A DNA stretch of 51,233 nucleotides from Bacteroidales bacterium (GTDB lineage: Bacteria; Bacteroidota; Bacteroidia; Bacteroidales; UBA7960), in NCBI GenBank assembly GCA_007134525.1, contig SLKR01000113.1:1-51233 (forward strand). The letters run 5' to 3'. How positions within the stretch are numbered: position 1 is the first letter of the stretch; each line of letters starts with the position of its first letter. The notes beneath the pieces were generated by a model that saw nothing but the letters and a program-made list of their open reading frames with translations, was not told the origin of the DNA and did not search any database. Both the position numbers and the translations under genes were made by a program. This document shows positions 23,111 through 32,044 of the stretch, piece after piece.

Positions 23111-25882
23111 ATGAACTACAGACTTGCTTTCTTTACAATTACACTGCTTTTCACAATATCACTGTCGGCAGGACCTGACAGGAAGCCTTTAAATCACGGA
23201 GTCTATGATCAGTGGAAGAATATCTCACGGCCACAATTATCAGGCGACGGCCGTTGGGCTTCATATGAAGTCAACCCGCAAAAGGGTGACGGGTTACTCT
23301 ATATCATCAACCTTCAGACAAACAGGCTTGACTCTGTTGAAAGGGGTACAAATGCAAGATTCTCTCATGGATCAGAATTCCTGGCCTGCCTGGTAAAACC
23401 GGGGGAGGCGGCATTGCGCAAGGCCAGGGCCGAAGAAAGGAGCCGGGAGGAAATGCCCGGGGACAATCTATATATACTGAGGCTGCATGATTACCGGGAA
23501 CAGATGGTTGAGAATGTCAAATCCTTCGATATTGCAGTTGAAGGTTCTTCCTGGATGGTATATCACCTGGAAGGGGAGCCGGGCGACAGCAAGGATGGCA
23601 GTGAACTGCTTGCATTAAATCCCGTAAGCGGTGAGGAGTTCAATTTCGGGAATGTAGTTGATTACAGCCTTTCAGACAACGGCAAGTTGCTGCTGATGGA
23701 CGTAAATAATGAAAGTGGCAAAAGCCTCATAGTTCTGGACACATCTAAAGGGGAGACTGCCGTTATATTCAGTGCAGAAGGCACTACAGGCAACATAGCT
23801 ACAGACAGGGAGGGAAACCAGGCTGCATTTCTCTTCTCCCCTGACGATAATGAACCCGGCCATTACTCACTTTTTCACTGGGAGACAGGAAGTGCGCTCT
23901 CTGCTGAGATCGCTGGGGCAGGCAGCCCGGGGATGCCAGAGGGCTGGAATGTGAACCGGCATACTTCCATCTCATTTGCAGATAACGGCCAGCGTCTCTT
24001 TTTCGGCACAGCACCCGTTGCAGAACCGGAGCCCACCGATACGCTGATGGAGGATGAAAAAGCAAGGCTTGACATCTGGCATTACAAAGACCCGCTGATA
24101 CAGCCCATGCAGCTGGTTCACAAAGAAAATGAACTCAAAAGGACATATTCGGCCGTTTATCACCTCGACCAGGAATTAATGGTCCAGCTTGCCGGAGAAA
24201 ATATGCCTGAGGTAACAACAGTGCAGAATGGTGATGGGCGCCTTGGTATGGGCTGGTCAAAACTCCCCTATCTTATTCCAAACTCATTCGAATCAGGCGA
24301 TTACCGTGATGTGTATCTGGTGGATCTTTATACAGGAGACAGGGAACTTCTGCTGGAAAGGCACAGGGGATCGGTTCACCTTTCCAGTGCAGGCGACCCC
24401 AGGATATCTCCCGGGGGCAACTACCTTGTTTATTACAGCCAGCAGGAACGTAACTGGTTTTCTGTCGCACTTGATGACGAAGACAGAAAAGCTGTGAATA
24501 TCAGCAAAGAGGTAACCCGGCCACTATATGATGAGCTCCATGACTCACCTGACGAACCCGACCCCTATGGAGTAGCCGGCTGGACTGAAAATGACGGATC
24601 CATTCTGGTTTACGACCGTTTCGACATCTGGAGGCTTGATCCGGCAGGCGAAGATCAGGCGGTATGCCTTACGGGAGGATACGGAAGGGATAACAATATC
24701 CGCTTAAGATATGTTGACCTTGACCCTGACAATGACCATATAGGCAGGCGGGAGAGGATAATGCTCTCGGCATTCAATACCCTCAACAAGCAGGCCGGAT
24801 TCTATAACATAAGGGTTCATATGCCCGGACAGCCGGAGATGATGGTAATGGAGGATGCAAGATATTTCAGGCCTCAAAAAGCTGCAGATGCACAGGTGCT
24901 GATGTGGCAAAGGAGTACATTCACCGACTTCCCTGACCTGCACATAAGTGATATGTTCTTCAACAACCCGCGAAGGATTTCCCATGCAAACCCTCAACAG
25001 GACAAATACCTGTGGGGAAGTGTGGAGCTGGTTGAGTGGGTATCATTTGCAAATGATACACTTCAGGGATTGCTATACCTGCCTGAAGATCATGACCCGG
25101 CAGGAAAGTACCCAATGATAGTCTACTTCTATGAGCGCTCATCCGACGGTCTGCACATGCACCAGGTACCATCGCCGAGCCGGTCAACAATCAACAGGAG
25201 CTATTGCACCAGCAATGGATACATAGTGTTTGTACCCGATATTGTATACAGGACCGGCTATCCCGGGCAGAGTGCATATGATGCTATAATCAGCGGAACA
25301 AAAGCAATGCTTAACAGATATGACTTCATCGACAGGGAGAATATGGGCCTGCAGGGACAGAGCTGGGCCGGCTACCAGATAGCATGGCTGATAACCCGCA
25401 GCGATATGTTCAGGGCCGCCATGGCTGGTGCACCTGTAAGCAATATGGTCAGTGCCTATGGCGGTATACGTTGGTCGACCGGAATGAGCCGTATATACCA
25501 GTATGAACAGACCCAGAGCCGGATAGGCGGCACACTGTGGGATAAGATGATGCTCTACCTGGAAAACTCCCCGGTATTCCATGCCGACAGGGTCAACACA
25601 CCCCTTCTGATGATGCACAATGATGCCGACGGGGCAGTACCATGGTACCAGGGCATCGAATACTTCATGGCGCTCAGGAGGCTGGGTAAACCCGTCTGGA
25701 TGCTGAATTACAACGATGAAGCACACAACCTGACCCGGCGTCCGAATATGATGGATCTAAGCATCAGAATGTACCAGTTCTTTGACCATTACCTTAAGGG
25801 TGAACCCGTCCCGGTTTGGATGAAGCAGGGGGTGCCGGCAACACATAAAGGCAAGGTCGATGGATACAGGCTGGTTGAATAG
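23111..25882 (+). CDS. S9 family serine peptidase (prolyl oligopeptidase-like), exported
   Basis: A 923-aa serine peptidase with a signal peptide (MNYRLAFFTITLLFTISLSA). An N-terminal beta-propeller covers roughly 40-620, with WDxD-like repeats. The C-terminal alpha/beta-hydrolase domain (about 640-915) has catalytic Ser751 in GQSWAGYQ, Asp840 in NDADGAVPW and His872 in DEAHNL, in the correct order. These enzymes cleave peptides, often after proline, or trim oligopeptides in the periplasm. It sits 15 bp after the TPR gene and 31 bp before the ICMT-like gene, apparently within the same transcript as the carotenoid genes. Substrate unknown. Confidence 0.9.
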   Translation: MNYRLAFFTITLLFTISLSAGPDRKPLNHGVYDQWKNISRPQLSGDGRWASYEVNPQKGDGLLYIINLQTNRLDSVERGTNARFSHGSEFLACLVKPGEAALRKARAEERSREEMPGDNLYILRLHDYREQMVENVKSFDIAVEGSSWMVYHLEGEPGDSKDGSELLALNPVSGEEFNFGNVVDYSLSDNGKLLLMDVNNESGKSLIVLDTSKGETAVIFSAEGTTGNIATDREGNQAAFLFSPDDNEPGHYSLFHWETGSALSAEIAGAGSPGMPEGWNVNRHTSISFADNGQRLFFGTAPVAEPEPTDTLMEDEKARLDIWHYKDPLIQPMQLVHKENELKRTYSAVYHLDQELMVQLAGENMPEVTTVQNGDGRLGMGWSKLPYLIPNSFESGDYRDVYLVDLYTGDRELLLERHRGSVHLSSAGDPRISPGGNYLVYYSQQERNWFSVALDDEDRKAVNISKEVTRPLYDELHDSPDEPDPYGVAGWTENDGSILVYDRFDIWRLDPAGEDQAVCLTGGYGRDNNIRLRYVDLDPDNDHIGRRERIMLSAFNTLNKQAGFYNIRVHMPGQPEMMVMEDARYFRPQKAADAQVLMWQRSTFTDFPDLHISDMFFNNPRRISHANPQQDKYLWGSVELVEWVSFANDTLQGLLYLPEDHDPAGKYPMIVYFYERSSDGLHMHQVPSPSRSTINRSYCTSNGYIVFVPDIVYRTGYPGQSAYDAIISGTKAMLNRYDFIDRENMGLQGQSWAGYQIAWLITRSDMFRAAMAGAPVSNMVSAYGGIRWSTGMSRIYQYEQTQSRIGGTLWDKMMLYLENSPVFHADRVNTPLLMMHNDADGAVPWYQGIEYFMALRRLGKPVWMLNYNDEAHNLTRRPNMMDLSIRMYQFFDHYLKGEPVPVWMKQGVPATHKGKVDGYRLVE

Positions 25883-25913
25883 GAAAGAATGAACTTTAAA
25901 CAATACAATTCTT

Positions 25914-26672
25914 ATGGCGCTTAAGGAAGAGTTTGAATCACAAGGCAACTTTCTTTTCAAATACCGCAGTAAGTTTCCATTATTGCTGATACCTATTGGT
26001 ATCGGCATTCATATATATCAGGTATATTTTAATATAGGCATACCAGAAGGGCTGCTGGATCGCCTTTACCCCTTCATTTGCCTTGTTGTGGCCCTGACGG
26101 GACTTGCAGTCAGGATATATACCGTGGGGCATACGCCGGAAGGTACATCTGGCCGCAACACAAAACAGGGGCAGGTAGCAGACCAGCTTAATACCACAGG
26201 CATATACTCTGTAGTACGCCATCCGTTATACCTTGGAAACTTTTTGATATGGATAGGGATAGCTATGCTTACGGAGAATATATGGTTTCTGTTGGTCTTC
26301 ATGCTGGCCTTTTGGCTGTATTATGAACGTATCATGTTTGCCGAAGAGCAATTTTTAAGGCACAAGTTCGGAGAAAGATTTCTTGAATGGTCATCCATAA
26401 CTCCGGCATTTATACCATCATACAGAGGTTTTCGGAGTCCATCAATTCAATTCAGCATTAATAAAGTAGTTAAGAAGGAGAAAAATGGACTGTTCGCGAT
26501 CTTCTTACTGGTGTTTCTGTTTCAATATGGAGAGGACATTGCAAATACAGGATCACCGGCCCCCGTCTGGGACTTCTGGACATATGCCGCAATATTTACC
26601 GGGACATTCTATTTTATTTTTAAATTGATTAAAAAACATACCACTATACTGGAGACCTCAACCCGGGATTAA
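25914..26672 (+). CDS. Isoprenylcysteine carboxyl methyltransferase (ICMT/PEMT)-like membrane protein
   Basis: A 252-aa protein with four or five predicted helices. The conserved core [20 protein letters not shown] followed by [22 protein letters not shown] is the ICMT/PEMT methyltransferase signature (the RHPxYxG block and the E-E pair for SAM). A further C-terminal helix pair ([16 protein letters not shown] and [12 protein letters not shown]) follows. The methyl acceptor is unknown; bacterial relatives methylate lipids or small isoprenoids. Being last in the carotenoid-containing string, a role on an isoprenoid is conceivable but only by context. The following gap holds a separate -7 box for aspS. 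Confidence 0.75.
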   Translation: MALKEEFESQGNFLFKYRSKFPLLLIPIGIGIHIYQVYFNIGIPEGLLDRLYPFICLVVALTGLAVRIYTVGHTPEGTSGRNTKQGQVADQLNTTGIYSVVRHPLYLGNFLIWIGIAMLTENIWFLLVFMLAFWLYYERIMFAEEQFLRHKFGERFLEWSSITPAFIPSYRGFRSPSIQFSINKVVKKEKNGLFAIFLLVFLFQYGEDIANTGSPAPVWDFWTYAAIFTGTFYFIFKLIKKHTTILETSTRD

Positions 26673-26685
26673 TAAACTTTCTTCA

Positions 26686-26693
26686 TACCTTTG
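26686..26693 (+). promoter_or_regulatory. Candidate -7 element for aspS
   Basis: TACCTTTG, 22 bp upstream of the aspS ATG at 26716, matches the Bacteroidota -7 consensus. No good -33 element 19 nt upstream was found. Confidence 0.45.
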
Positions 26694-26715
26694 CCCTTTA
26701 AAAAAATATACCAGC

Positions 26716-28482
26716 ATGCTCAGAACTCACAATTGCGGGGAGCTCCGCATAAACGACACAGGTAAGGAAGTTGTACTCTGCGGATGGCTTCAGCGATCGC
26801 GCGACCTGGGAGGAATGACCTTCATAGACCTGCGCGACCGCTTCGGCACCACACAGCTGGCGTTCAATATGGAGACAGATGCAGGCCTCTGCAAACAGGC
26901 CAGGGAGTTTGGCCGTGAATACGTATTGCAGGTCAGTGGTGTTGTTACCGAAAGAAGCAACAAGAACCCAAAGATGCCCACCGGCGACATTGAGATTATC
27001 GTATCCGGTATAACCGTGCTTAACAAGGCTCAGACACCGCCGTTTACAATAGAGGAAGATACCGACGGAGGCGATGAGCTGCGGATGAAATACCGCTACC
27101 TGGATATCCGCAGGGATACTGTAAGGCGCAACCTGGAACTTCGCCACAAGATGGCTTTGGAAACCAGGAAATACCTTCACGGCATGGATTTCATAGAAGT
27201 TGAAACACCGGTACTGATAAAATCCACACCGGAGGGAGCAAGGGATTTCGTTGTACCCTCACGTGTACACCCCGGTGAGTTCTATGCACTTCCGCAATCA
27301 CCCCAGACCTTCAAGCAGCTTTTGATGGTAGGGGGCATCGACCGGTATTTCCAGATCGTAAAATGCTTCCGCGACGAAGACCTGAGGGCTGACCGCCAGC
27401 CTGAATTCACCCAGATAGATTGTGAGATGTCTTTCGTTACCCGCGATGATGTGCTGGAGACCTTCGAAGGCCTTGCACGTCACCTTTTCAGGGAGGTAAA
27501 GGGAATAGAAGGAATAGAATTTGACCGCATGAGCTACCGGGATGCAATTCAATATTACGGTTCCGACAAACCCGACACCCGATTCGGGATGCGTTTTGTG
27601 GAGCTAAGCGACCTGGCAAGCGGGAAAGGTTTCAGGGTGTTTGACAGTGCGGAACTGGTTGCAGGTATTTGTGCCGGGGGATGCGCGGGTTACACCCGCA
27701 AACAGCTTGATTCCCTTACAGAATGGGTTCAGAGGCCGCAGATCGGGGCAAAGGGGCTGGTATATGTCAAATGCAATGAAGATGGCAGTTTTAAATCTTC
27801 AGTTGACAAGTTCTTCGACCAGCAGCAGCTTGGTGCATGGGCAGAGGCATTTGGAGCAGAGCCAGGTGACCTGTTGCTTATAATTGCAGGTGAGGCCTCA
27901 GCAACCAGGCGGGCCCTGGGAGAACTTCGCCTTGAAATGGGCAGGCTTCTGGGCCTGAGAGATCCTGAAAAGTTCTCCTGCCTTTGGGTTACCGATTTCC
28001 CATTGCTCGAATGGGATGAAGAGACAGGACGCTATTATGCAATGCACCATCCCTTCACTTCACCGGTAAAGGAGGATATTTCACTGCTCGAAACAAACCC
28101 CGGGAATGTGAGGGCGAATGCATATGATATGGTCATTAACGGGGTTGAGATCGGAGGTGGTTCCATCAGGATATTCGACAGGCCTCTGCAGGAAAAGATG
28201 TTTGAAGTACTGGGCTTTACCCCGGACGAGGCCCGGAAGCAGTTCGGCTTTCTGATGAACGCATTTCAATACGGGGCTCCGCCCCACGGAGGTGTCGCAT
28301 TCGGTTTTGACCGCTGGTGTGCCTTGTTCGGAGGATCCGAAACAATACGTGACTATATAGCATTCCCAAAGAATAATGCAGGGAGGGATGTAATGATTGA
28401 CACCCCCTCGTCAATAGACCATACCCAGCTAAACGAACTCCACCTGAGAATTACAGGGGGAAGCAAAGAACAGGCAGGATAA
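26716..28482 (+). CDS. aspS: Aspartyl-tRNA synthetase
   Basis: Class II aminoacyl-tRNA synthetase, 588 aa, the bacterial type with a GAD insertion. The N-terminal OB-fold anticodon-binding domain (about 1-105; [20 protein letters not shown]) is followed by the catalytic domain. Motif 2 with [18 protein letters not shown] and motif 3 with [15 protein letters not shown] are visible; GPPHGG-type text is present as GAPPHGG. The mid-region insertion (about 300-415, QKLDSLTEW to [11 protein letters not shown]) is the GAD domain. It charges tRNA-Asp; bacterial enzymes can be non-discriminating toward tRNA-Asn, which cannot be decided here. 16 bp upstream of the ABC-F gene. Confidence 0.97.
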   Translation: MLRTHNCGELRINDTGKEVVLCGWLQRSRDLGGMTFIDLRDRFGTTQLAFNMETDAGLCKQAREFGREYVLQVSGVVTERSNKNPKMPTGDIEIIVSGITVLNKAQTPPFTIEEDTDGGDELRMKYRYLDIRRDTVRRNLELRHKMALETRKYLHGMDFIEVETPVLIKSTPEGARDFVVPSRVHPGEFYALPQSPQTFKQLLMVGGIDRYFQIVKCFRDEDLRADRQPEFTQIDCEMSFVTRDDVLETFEGLARHLFREVKGIEGIEFDRMSYRDAIQYYGSDKPDTRFGMRFVELSDLASGKGFRVFDSAELVAGICAGGCAGYTRKQLDSLTEWVQRPQIGAKGLVYVKCNEDGSFKSSVDKFFDQQQLGAWAEAFGAEPGDLLLIIAGEASATRRALGELRLEMGRLLGLRDPEKFSCLWVTDFPLLEWDEETGRYYAMHHPFTSPVKEDISLLETNPGNVRANAYDMVINGVEIGGGSIRIFDRPLQEKMFEVLGFTPDEARKQFGFLMNAFQYGAPPHGGVAFGFDRWCALFGGSETIRDYIAFPKNNAGRDVMIDTPSSIDHTQLNELHLRITGGSKEQAG

Positions 28483-28498
28483 AATCTGCAACAGCACT

Positions 28499-30430
28499 AT
28501 GTTCTCGGTAAACAACCTAAGCGTACAATTCACAGGCCAGATACTCTTTGATGATGTCTCATTTATCATCAATAAAAGGGATCGCATCGGGCTGGTGGGA
28601 AAGAACGGAGCCGGGAAAACAACCCTTATGCGGATCATTGCGGGCAGTTTTGCACCTGAAAAAGGCACTGTGTCAATGCCATCAGGCAACCATGTCGGCT
28701 ATTTGCCCCAGGAGATGCATTTTCACAGTAAGCAAAAGGTATTGCAGGAGTGTATGAACGCCTTTTCGGAGGTTAGAACTCTTGAAAAAATGATTGGCAG
28801 TCTCACAGAGGAGCTTACCATCCGCAGCGACTTCAGCAGTGGTTCTTACCGGGAGGCTACCCAGAAACTGGCAGAAGCAACCGAAAGGTATGAACTGCTG
28901 GGCGGCAGCACCCAGGAAGCAAGGGCAGAGAAAGTCCTGCTCGGACTGGGATTTGAAAGGAACGACCTGAAAAGGCCTCTGGCTGAATTTAGCGGGGGAT
29001 GGCAGATGAGGGTCGAGCTGGCCAAACTACTTTTGCAACTTCCAGAACTACTTCTGCTGGATGAGCCCACCAATCATCTCGACATAGAATCCATACAATG
29101 GCTTGAAAAGTTCCTTGCAGACTACCCGGGTGCCGTCATGATGGTCTCGCACGACAGGGCTTTCCTCGACAACATAACCAGCCGTACACTCGAACTCAGC
29201 CTCGGCAGGATATATGACTACAAGGCCTGCTATTCCGACTACGAGCTGATGAGGGAGGAACGCATGGAGAGGGAAATGTCTGCATTCAACAACCAGCAGA
29301 GGGAAATTGCCCAGATAGAAAGGTTCATAACTCGCTTCAGGGCGAAGGCAACAAAAGCGAGGCAGGTGCAGTCAAAAGTGAAGCTTCTTGAAAAAATGGA
29401 AAGGATAGAAGTTGATGAGGTTGACAAAAGTGCCATACATTTCCGTTTCCCGGAAGCACCGCCATCAGGCAAAATATGCCTTGAGGCAGAAAAGGTGGGA
29501 AAGAAATACGGTGAAAAAGAGGTACTCCGCGATATAAATTTTATAATAAGCAGGGGCGAAAGAATTGCTTTTGTTGGAAAAAACGGTGAAGGGAAGACCA
29601 CCCTGGCAAGGATCATAAGGGGTGAACTTGACCACTCCGGCATAATAAAGCCAGGGCATAATGTCAGAATAGGTTATTTTGCCCAGAACCAGTCAGACTA
29701 CCTTGACGGAGAAAAGACAGTGTTCCAGACTCTGGACGACGTTGCCACAGGTGAAGTCAGGAAACACACCAGGAACATTCTGGGCGGCTTCCTTTTCAGT
29801 GGCGAGGATACAGACAAAAAGGTAAAGGTTCTTTCAGGAGGAGAAAAGGCAAGGCTGGCAATTGCCAGGATGCTCCTGGAGCCGGTTAACCTCCTTGTAC
29901 TGGATGAGCCAACCAATCACCTTGACATGCGGTCGAAGGATATATTGAAAAATGCACTTTTGCAGTTTGGCGGTACAATGATAGTTGTATCACACGACCG
30001 CGACTTCCTTCAGGGTCTTACAGAAAAGGTTTATGAGTTTAAAAACCGCAAGATAAGGGAGTTCATCGGAGATATCTATGATTTCATCTCGGCCAGGAGC
30101 ATAGAATCGCTCAATGCACTTGAAAAAGCAGGAAGACCGGATAAAGGCAAACAGGTGCATACAGGATCCGGAGGCAGGAAATCTTACGAGGAAAAGAAAG
30201 AGTATGAGCGAGTGATACGGCGGCTTGAGAAAAAGATATCCGGGTATGAGGAAGAAATAGATAAGCTGGAAAAAGATGCTGCACGGCTTGAGAAAATTAT
30301 GGCAGAACCCGCAAACATAGATAGCAGCAGCCTGTTCGACGACTATAAATCCGTAAAAGACAGAATCGAGAGGCTGGAAAAAAAGTGGGAATCTGCAAAT
30401 TCTGAACTTGAGAATCTCACACCGGATTAA
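28499..30430 (+). CDS. ABC-F family ATPase
   Basis: A soluble, two-nucleotide-domain ATPase of 643 aa without membrane segments, of the ABC-F (Uup/EttA/YheS) class that acts on ribosomes. NBD1 has Walker A GKNGAGKTTLM, signature FSGGWQMRVELAKLL and Walker B LLLLDEPTNHLD. NBD2 has GKNGEGKTTLAR, LSGGEKARLAIARML and LLVLDEPTNHLDM. The inter-domain linker is charged and helical (about 230-310, MREERMEREMSAFNNQQ). A C-terminal coiled coil at about 570-640 (YERVIRRLEKKISGYEEEID) matches Uup/YheS-like members. A translation-factor or antibiotic-protection role is possible. It overlaps the convergent metallopeptidase gene by 4 bp at the stop codons. Confidence 0.92.
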   Translation: MFSVNNLSVQFTGQILFDDVSFIINKRDRIGLVGKNGAGKTTLMRIIAGSFAPEKGTVSMPSGNHVGYLPQEMHFHSKQKVLQECMNAFSEVRTLEKMIGSLTEELTIRSDFSSGSYREATQKLAEATERYELLGGSTQEARAEKVLLGLGFERNDLKRPLAEFSGGWQMRVELAKLLLQLPELLLLDEPTNHLDIESIQWLEKFLADYPGAVMMVSHDRAFLDNITSRTLELSLGRIYDYKACYSDYELMREERMEREMSAFNNQQREIAQIERFITRFRAKATKARQVQSKVKLLEKMERIEVDEVDKSAIHFRFPEAPPSGKICLEAEKVGKKYGEKEVLRDINFIISRGERIAFVGKNGEGKTTLARIIRGELDHSGIIKPGHNVRIGYFAQNQSDYLDGEKTVFQTLDDVATGEVRKHTRNILGGFLFSGEDTDKKVKVLSGGEKARLAIARMLLEPVNLLVLDEPTNHLDMRSKDILKNALLQFGGTMIVVSHDRDFLQGLTEKVYEFKNRKIREFIGDIYDFISARSIESLNALEKAGRPDKGKQVHTGSGGRKSYEEKKEYERVIRRLEKKISGYEEEIDKLEKDAARLEKIMAEPANIDSSSLFDDYKSVKDRIERLEKKWESANSELENLTPD

Positions 30431-32025
30431 CCACCTGCAAACTGGGCAGCGTAGTGTGCAGGGTCAAGTTCACTGCCGGTGGCTGACTTTACAAGGTCTT
30501 TCCAGGGAAGTACAGCCCCGTGGTAAAACACCTCATCCCTAAAATAGCGACCGATGAGCGGATCACCACAGAATGTATGACCATCGCCTGGCATCATCAT
30601 TTTCAGTTTTGCACCCAGCTGTGAAGCCAGCAATTCCCCGAGCAGGTAGTTATGATAGTAACAAGGCGCAGAGGCAACATGTATCTTTGAGGCCCAGTAA
30701 GCCGGACTCATATCGTCAGGTGGGGTAAGCTGCTGATACTTTTCGGCCAGGCCCCACCAGAGATCGTTAAGGTTATGTTCAGGATTTGCATAAAGGCTCT
30801 TTTCAAAATGGTACATCACTTGTGCCCAGCGCGAGAAGACAAGCTGCTCACCTGAAGCAGCCCTTTTTGACACATATGCAAGCCGCTGGGCCGCATCATG
30901 GTCAATAATGCCCATTTCCCTCATCCAAAGAGGGTCGGAGGCCAGCCTGCCGAAAAACATTGCCACCGCTTCTGTGACAAATATGTGCGCCGGCTCCCTT
31001 AAAATATACGGGAGGTTGTCAGAGTAATATTTTTCATATACGGCATGGCCAAATTCATGCAGCATGGTATTCATCCATTTCCTGTTTGGCTTTATATTGC
31101 AAAGCACTCTGACATCATCTTCACGGTCGATGTTGATACAAAAGGCATGCTGGTTCTTGCCGGCCCTTTCAAAAAGATCACTTCGGCCGGCAATATCTTC
31201 TGTAAGAAGGCCGATACCCCTGAAATATTCAACTGTTGCATACACAATGTCCTTGCTTCTGTAATACGGGTCAAGGTCGATACCAGGGTATGCAGGGGCT
31301 TCCTGGAAAAACCTGTCCTGATAGTGCCAGGGCATAAGTTCATCATCCTTTATACCAAACCTTTCAGACAGCTGCCGGTCTGTATCCTCCTTTATTTTTT
31401 TAAACCCTCCGGCAGTAACACTGTCTAAGTGATCAAAGAGGGCTTCCACCTCCAAAGGATACTGTTCACTAAGTTCAAGACTCATATGATGGTAGTCTGG
31501 ATAGCCCAGTATGGATGCCGTCCTGTTGCGAAGATCAACGAGCCTGCGCACATCCTCCTCCACCAGGTTGCCTGCGAGTTTTGATGCCTGCCACACCTGC
31601 TTCAGCTTCCGGCTGTCGGTAGATGACTCAAGAATACTGTCAACCTGGTTGTCGGTAAGCGATTTGCCATCAACCCCGGCCCTGAAAAGCGAAAATTTGT
31701 TTGCCACGCGTGTCTCTAGCCCGATAATTTCCTCCTGTATGTCTGAAGGAACCTGATGTGCCTTGAAAACAAAGTATAACAGGCGGGCCTGGCGTTTCAG
31801 CATCGGATTGCTGACCGAAACGGAATCCTGCACCGACGAGAGGAACTCAAAGTCTTTTCTGTTGCCCAGTATGGATGTATGCTCAAACTCAAGTCGTGAG
31901 TACAGGTCATAATATTTCTTCCTTCCGGTTACTGCAGCATTGAAATACGCCTTATGCTTGCGTTTTTCAAGACCCGCTGTCTTGCTTATGTAATCTTCAA
32001 TGAACTTTTTTAATTTTTCTTCCAT
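30427..32025 (-). CDS. M2/M3-like zinc metallopeptidase
   Basis: A 532-aa gluzincin peptidase of the angiotensin-converting-enzyme/thimet-like clan (MA). HEFGH at residues 323-327 binds zinc, with Glu352 in HIFVTEAVAM as third ligand. The stretch after the zinc motif resembles M2 family members, and Bacteroidota proteins of this size are often labelled M2. There is no signal peptide from the start at 32025 (MEEKLKKFIEDYI), so a cytoplasmic oligopeptidase is expected; the ATG at 32064 adds 13 residues that overlap the O-antigen-ligase gene end. Last gene of the seven-gene minus string. Its stop codon overlaps that of the ABC-F gene, so no terminator lies between them. Confidence 0.75.
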   Translation of the reverse strand: MEEKLKKFIEDYISKTAGLEKRKHKAYFNAAVTGRKKYYDLYSRLEFEHTSILGNRKDFEFLSSVQDSVSVSNPMLKRQARLLYFVFKAHQVPSDIQEEIIGLETRVANKFSLFRAGVDGKSLTDNQVDSILESSTDSRKLKQVWQASKLAGNLVEEDVRRLVDLRNRTASILGYPDYHHMSLELSEQYPLEVEALFDHLDSVTAGGFKKIKEDTDRQLSERFGIKDDELMPWHYQDRFFQEAPAYPGIDLDPYYRSKDIVYATVEYFRGIGLLTEDIAGRSDLFERAGKNQHAFCINIDREDDVRVLCNIKPNRKWMNTMLHEFGHAVYEKYYSDNLPYILREPAHIFVTEAVAMFFGRLASDPLWMREMGIIDHDAAQRLAYVSKRAASGEQLVFSRWAQVMYHFEKSLYANPEHNLNDLWWGLAEKYQQLTPPDDMSPAYWASKIHVASAPCYYHNYLLGELLASQLGAKLKMMMPGDGHTFCGDPLIGRYFRDEVFYHGAVLPWKDLVKSATGSELDPAHYAAQFAGG

Positions 32026-32044
32026 ATAATAAGTCTTAACAACC

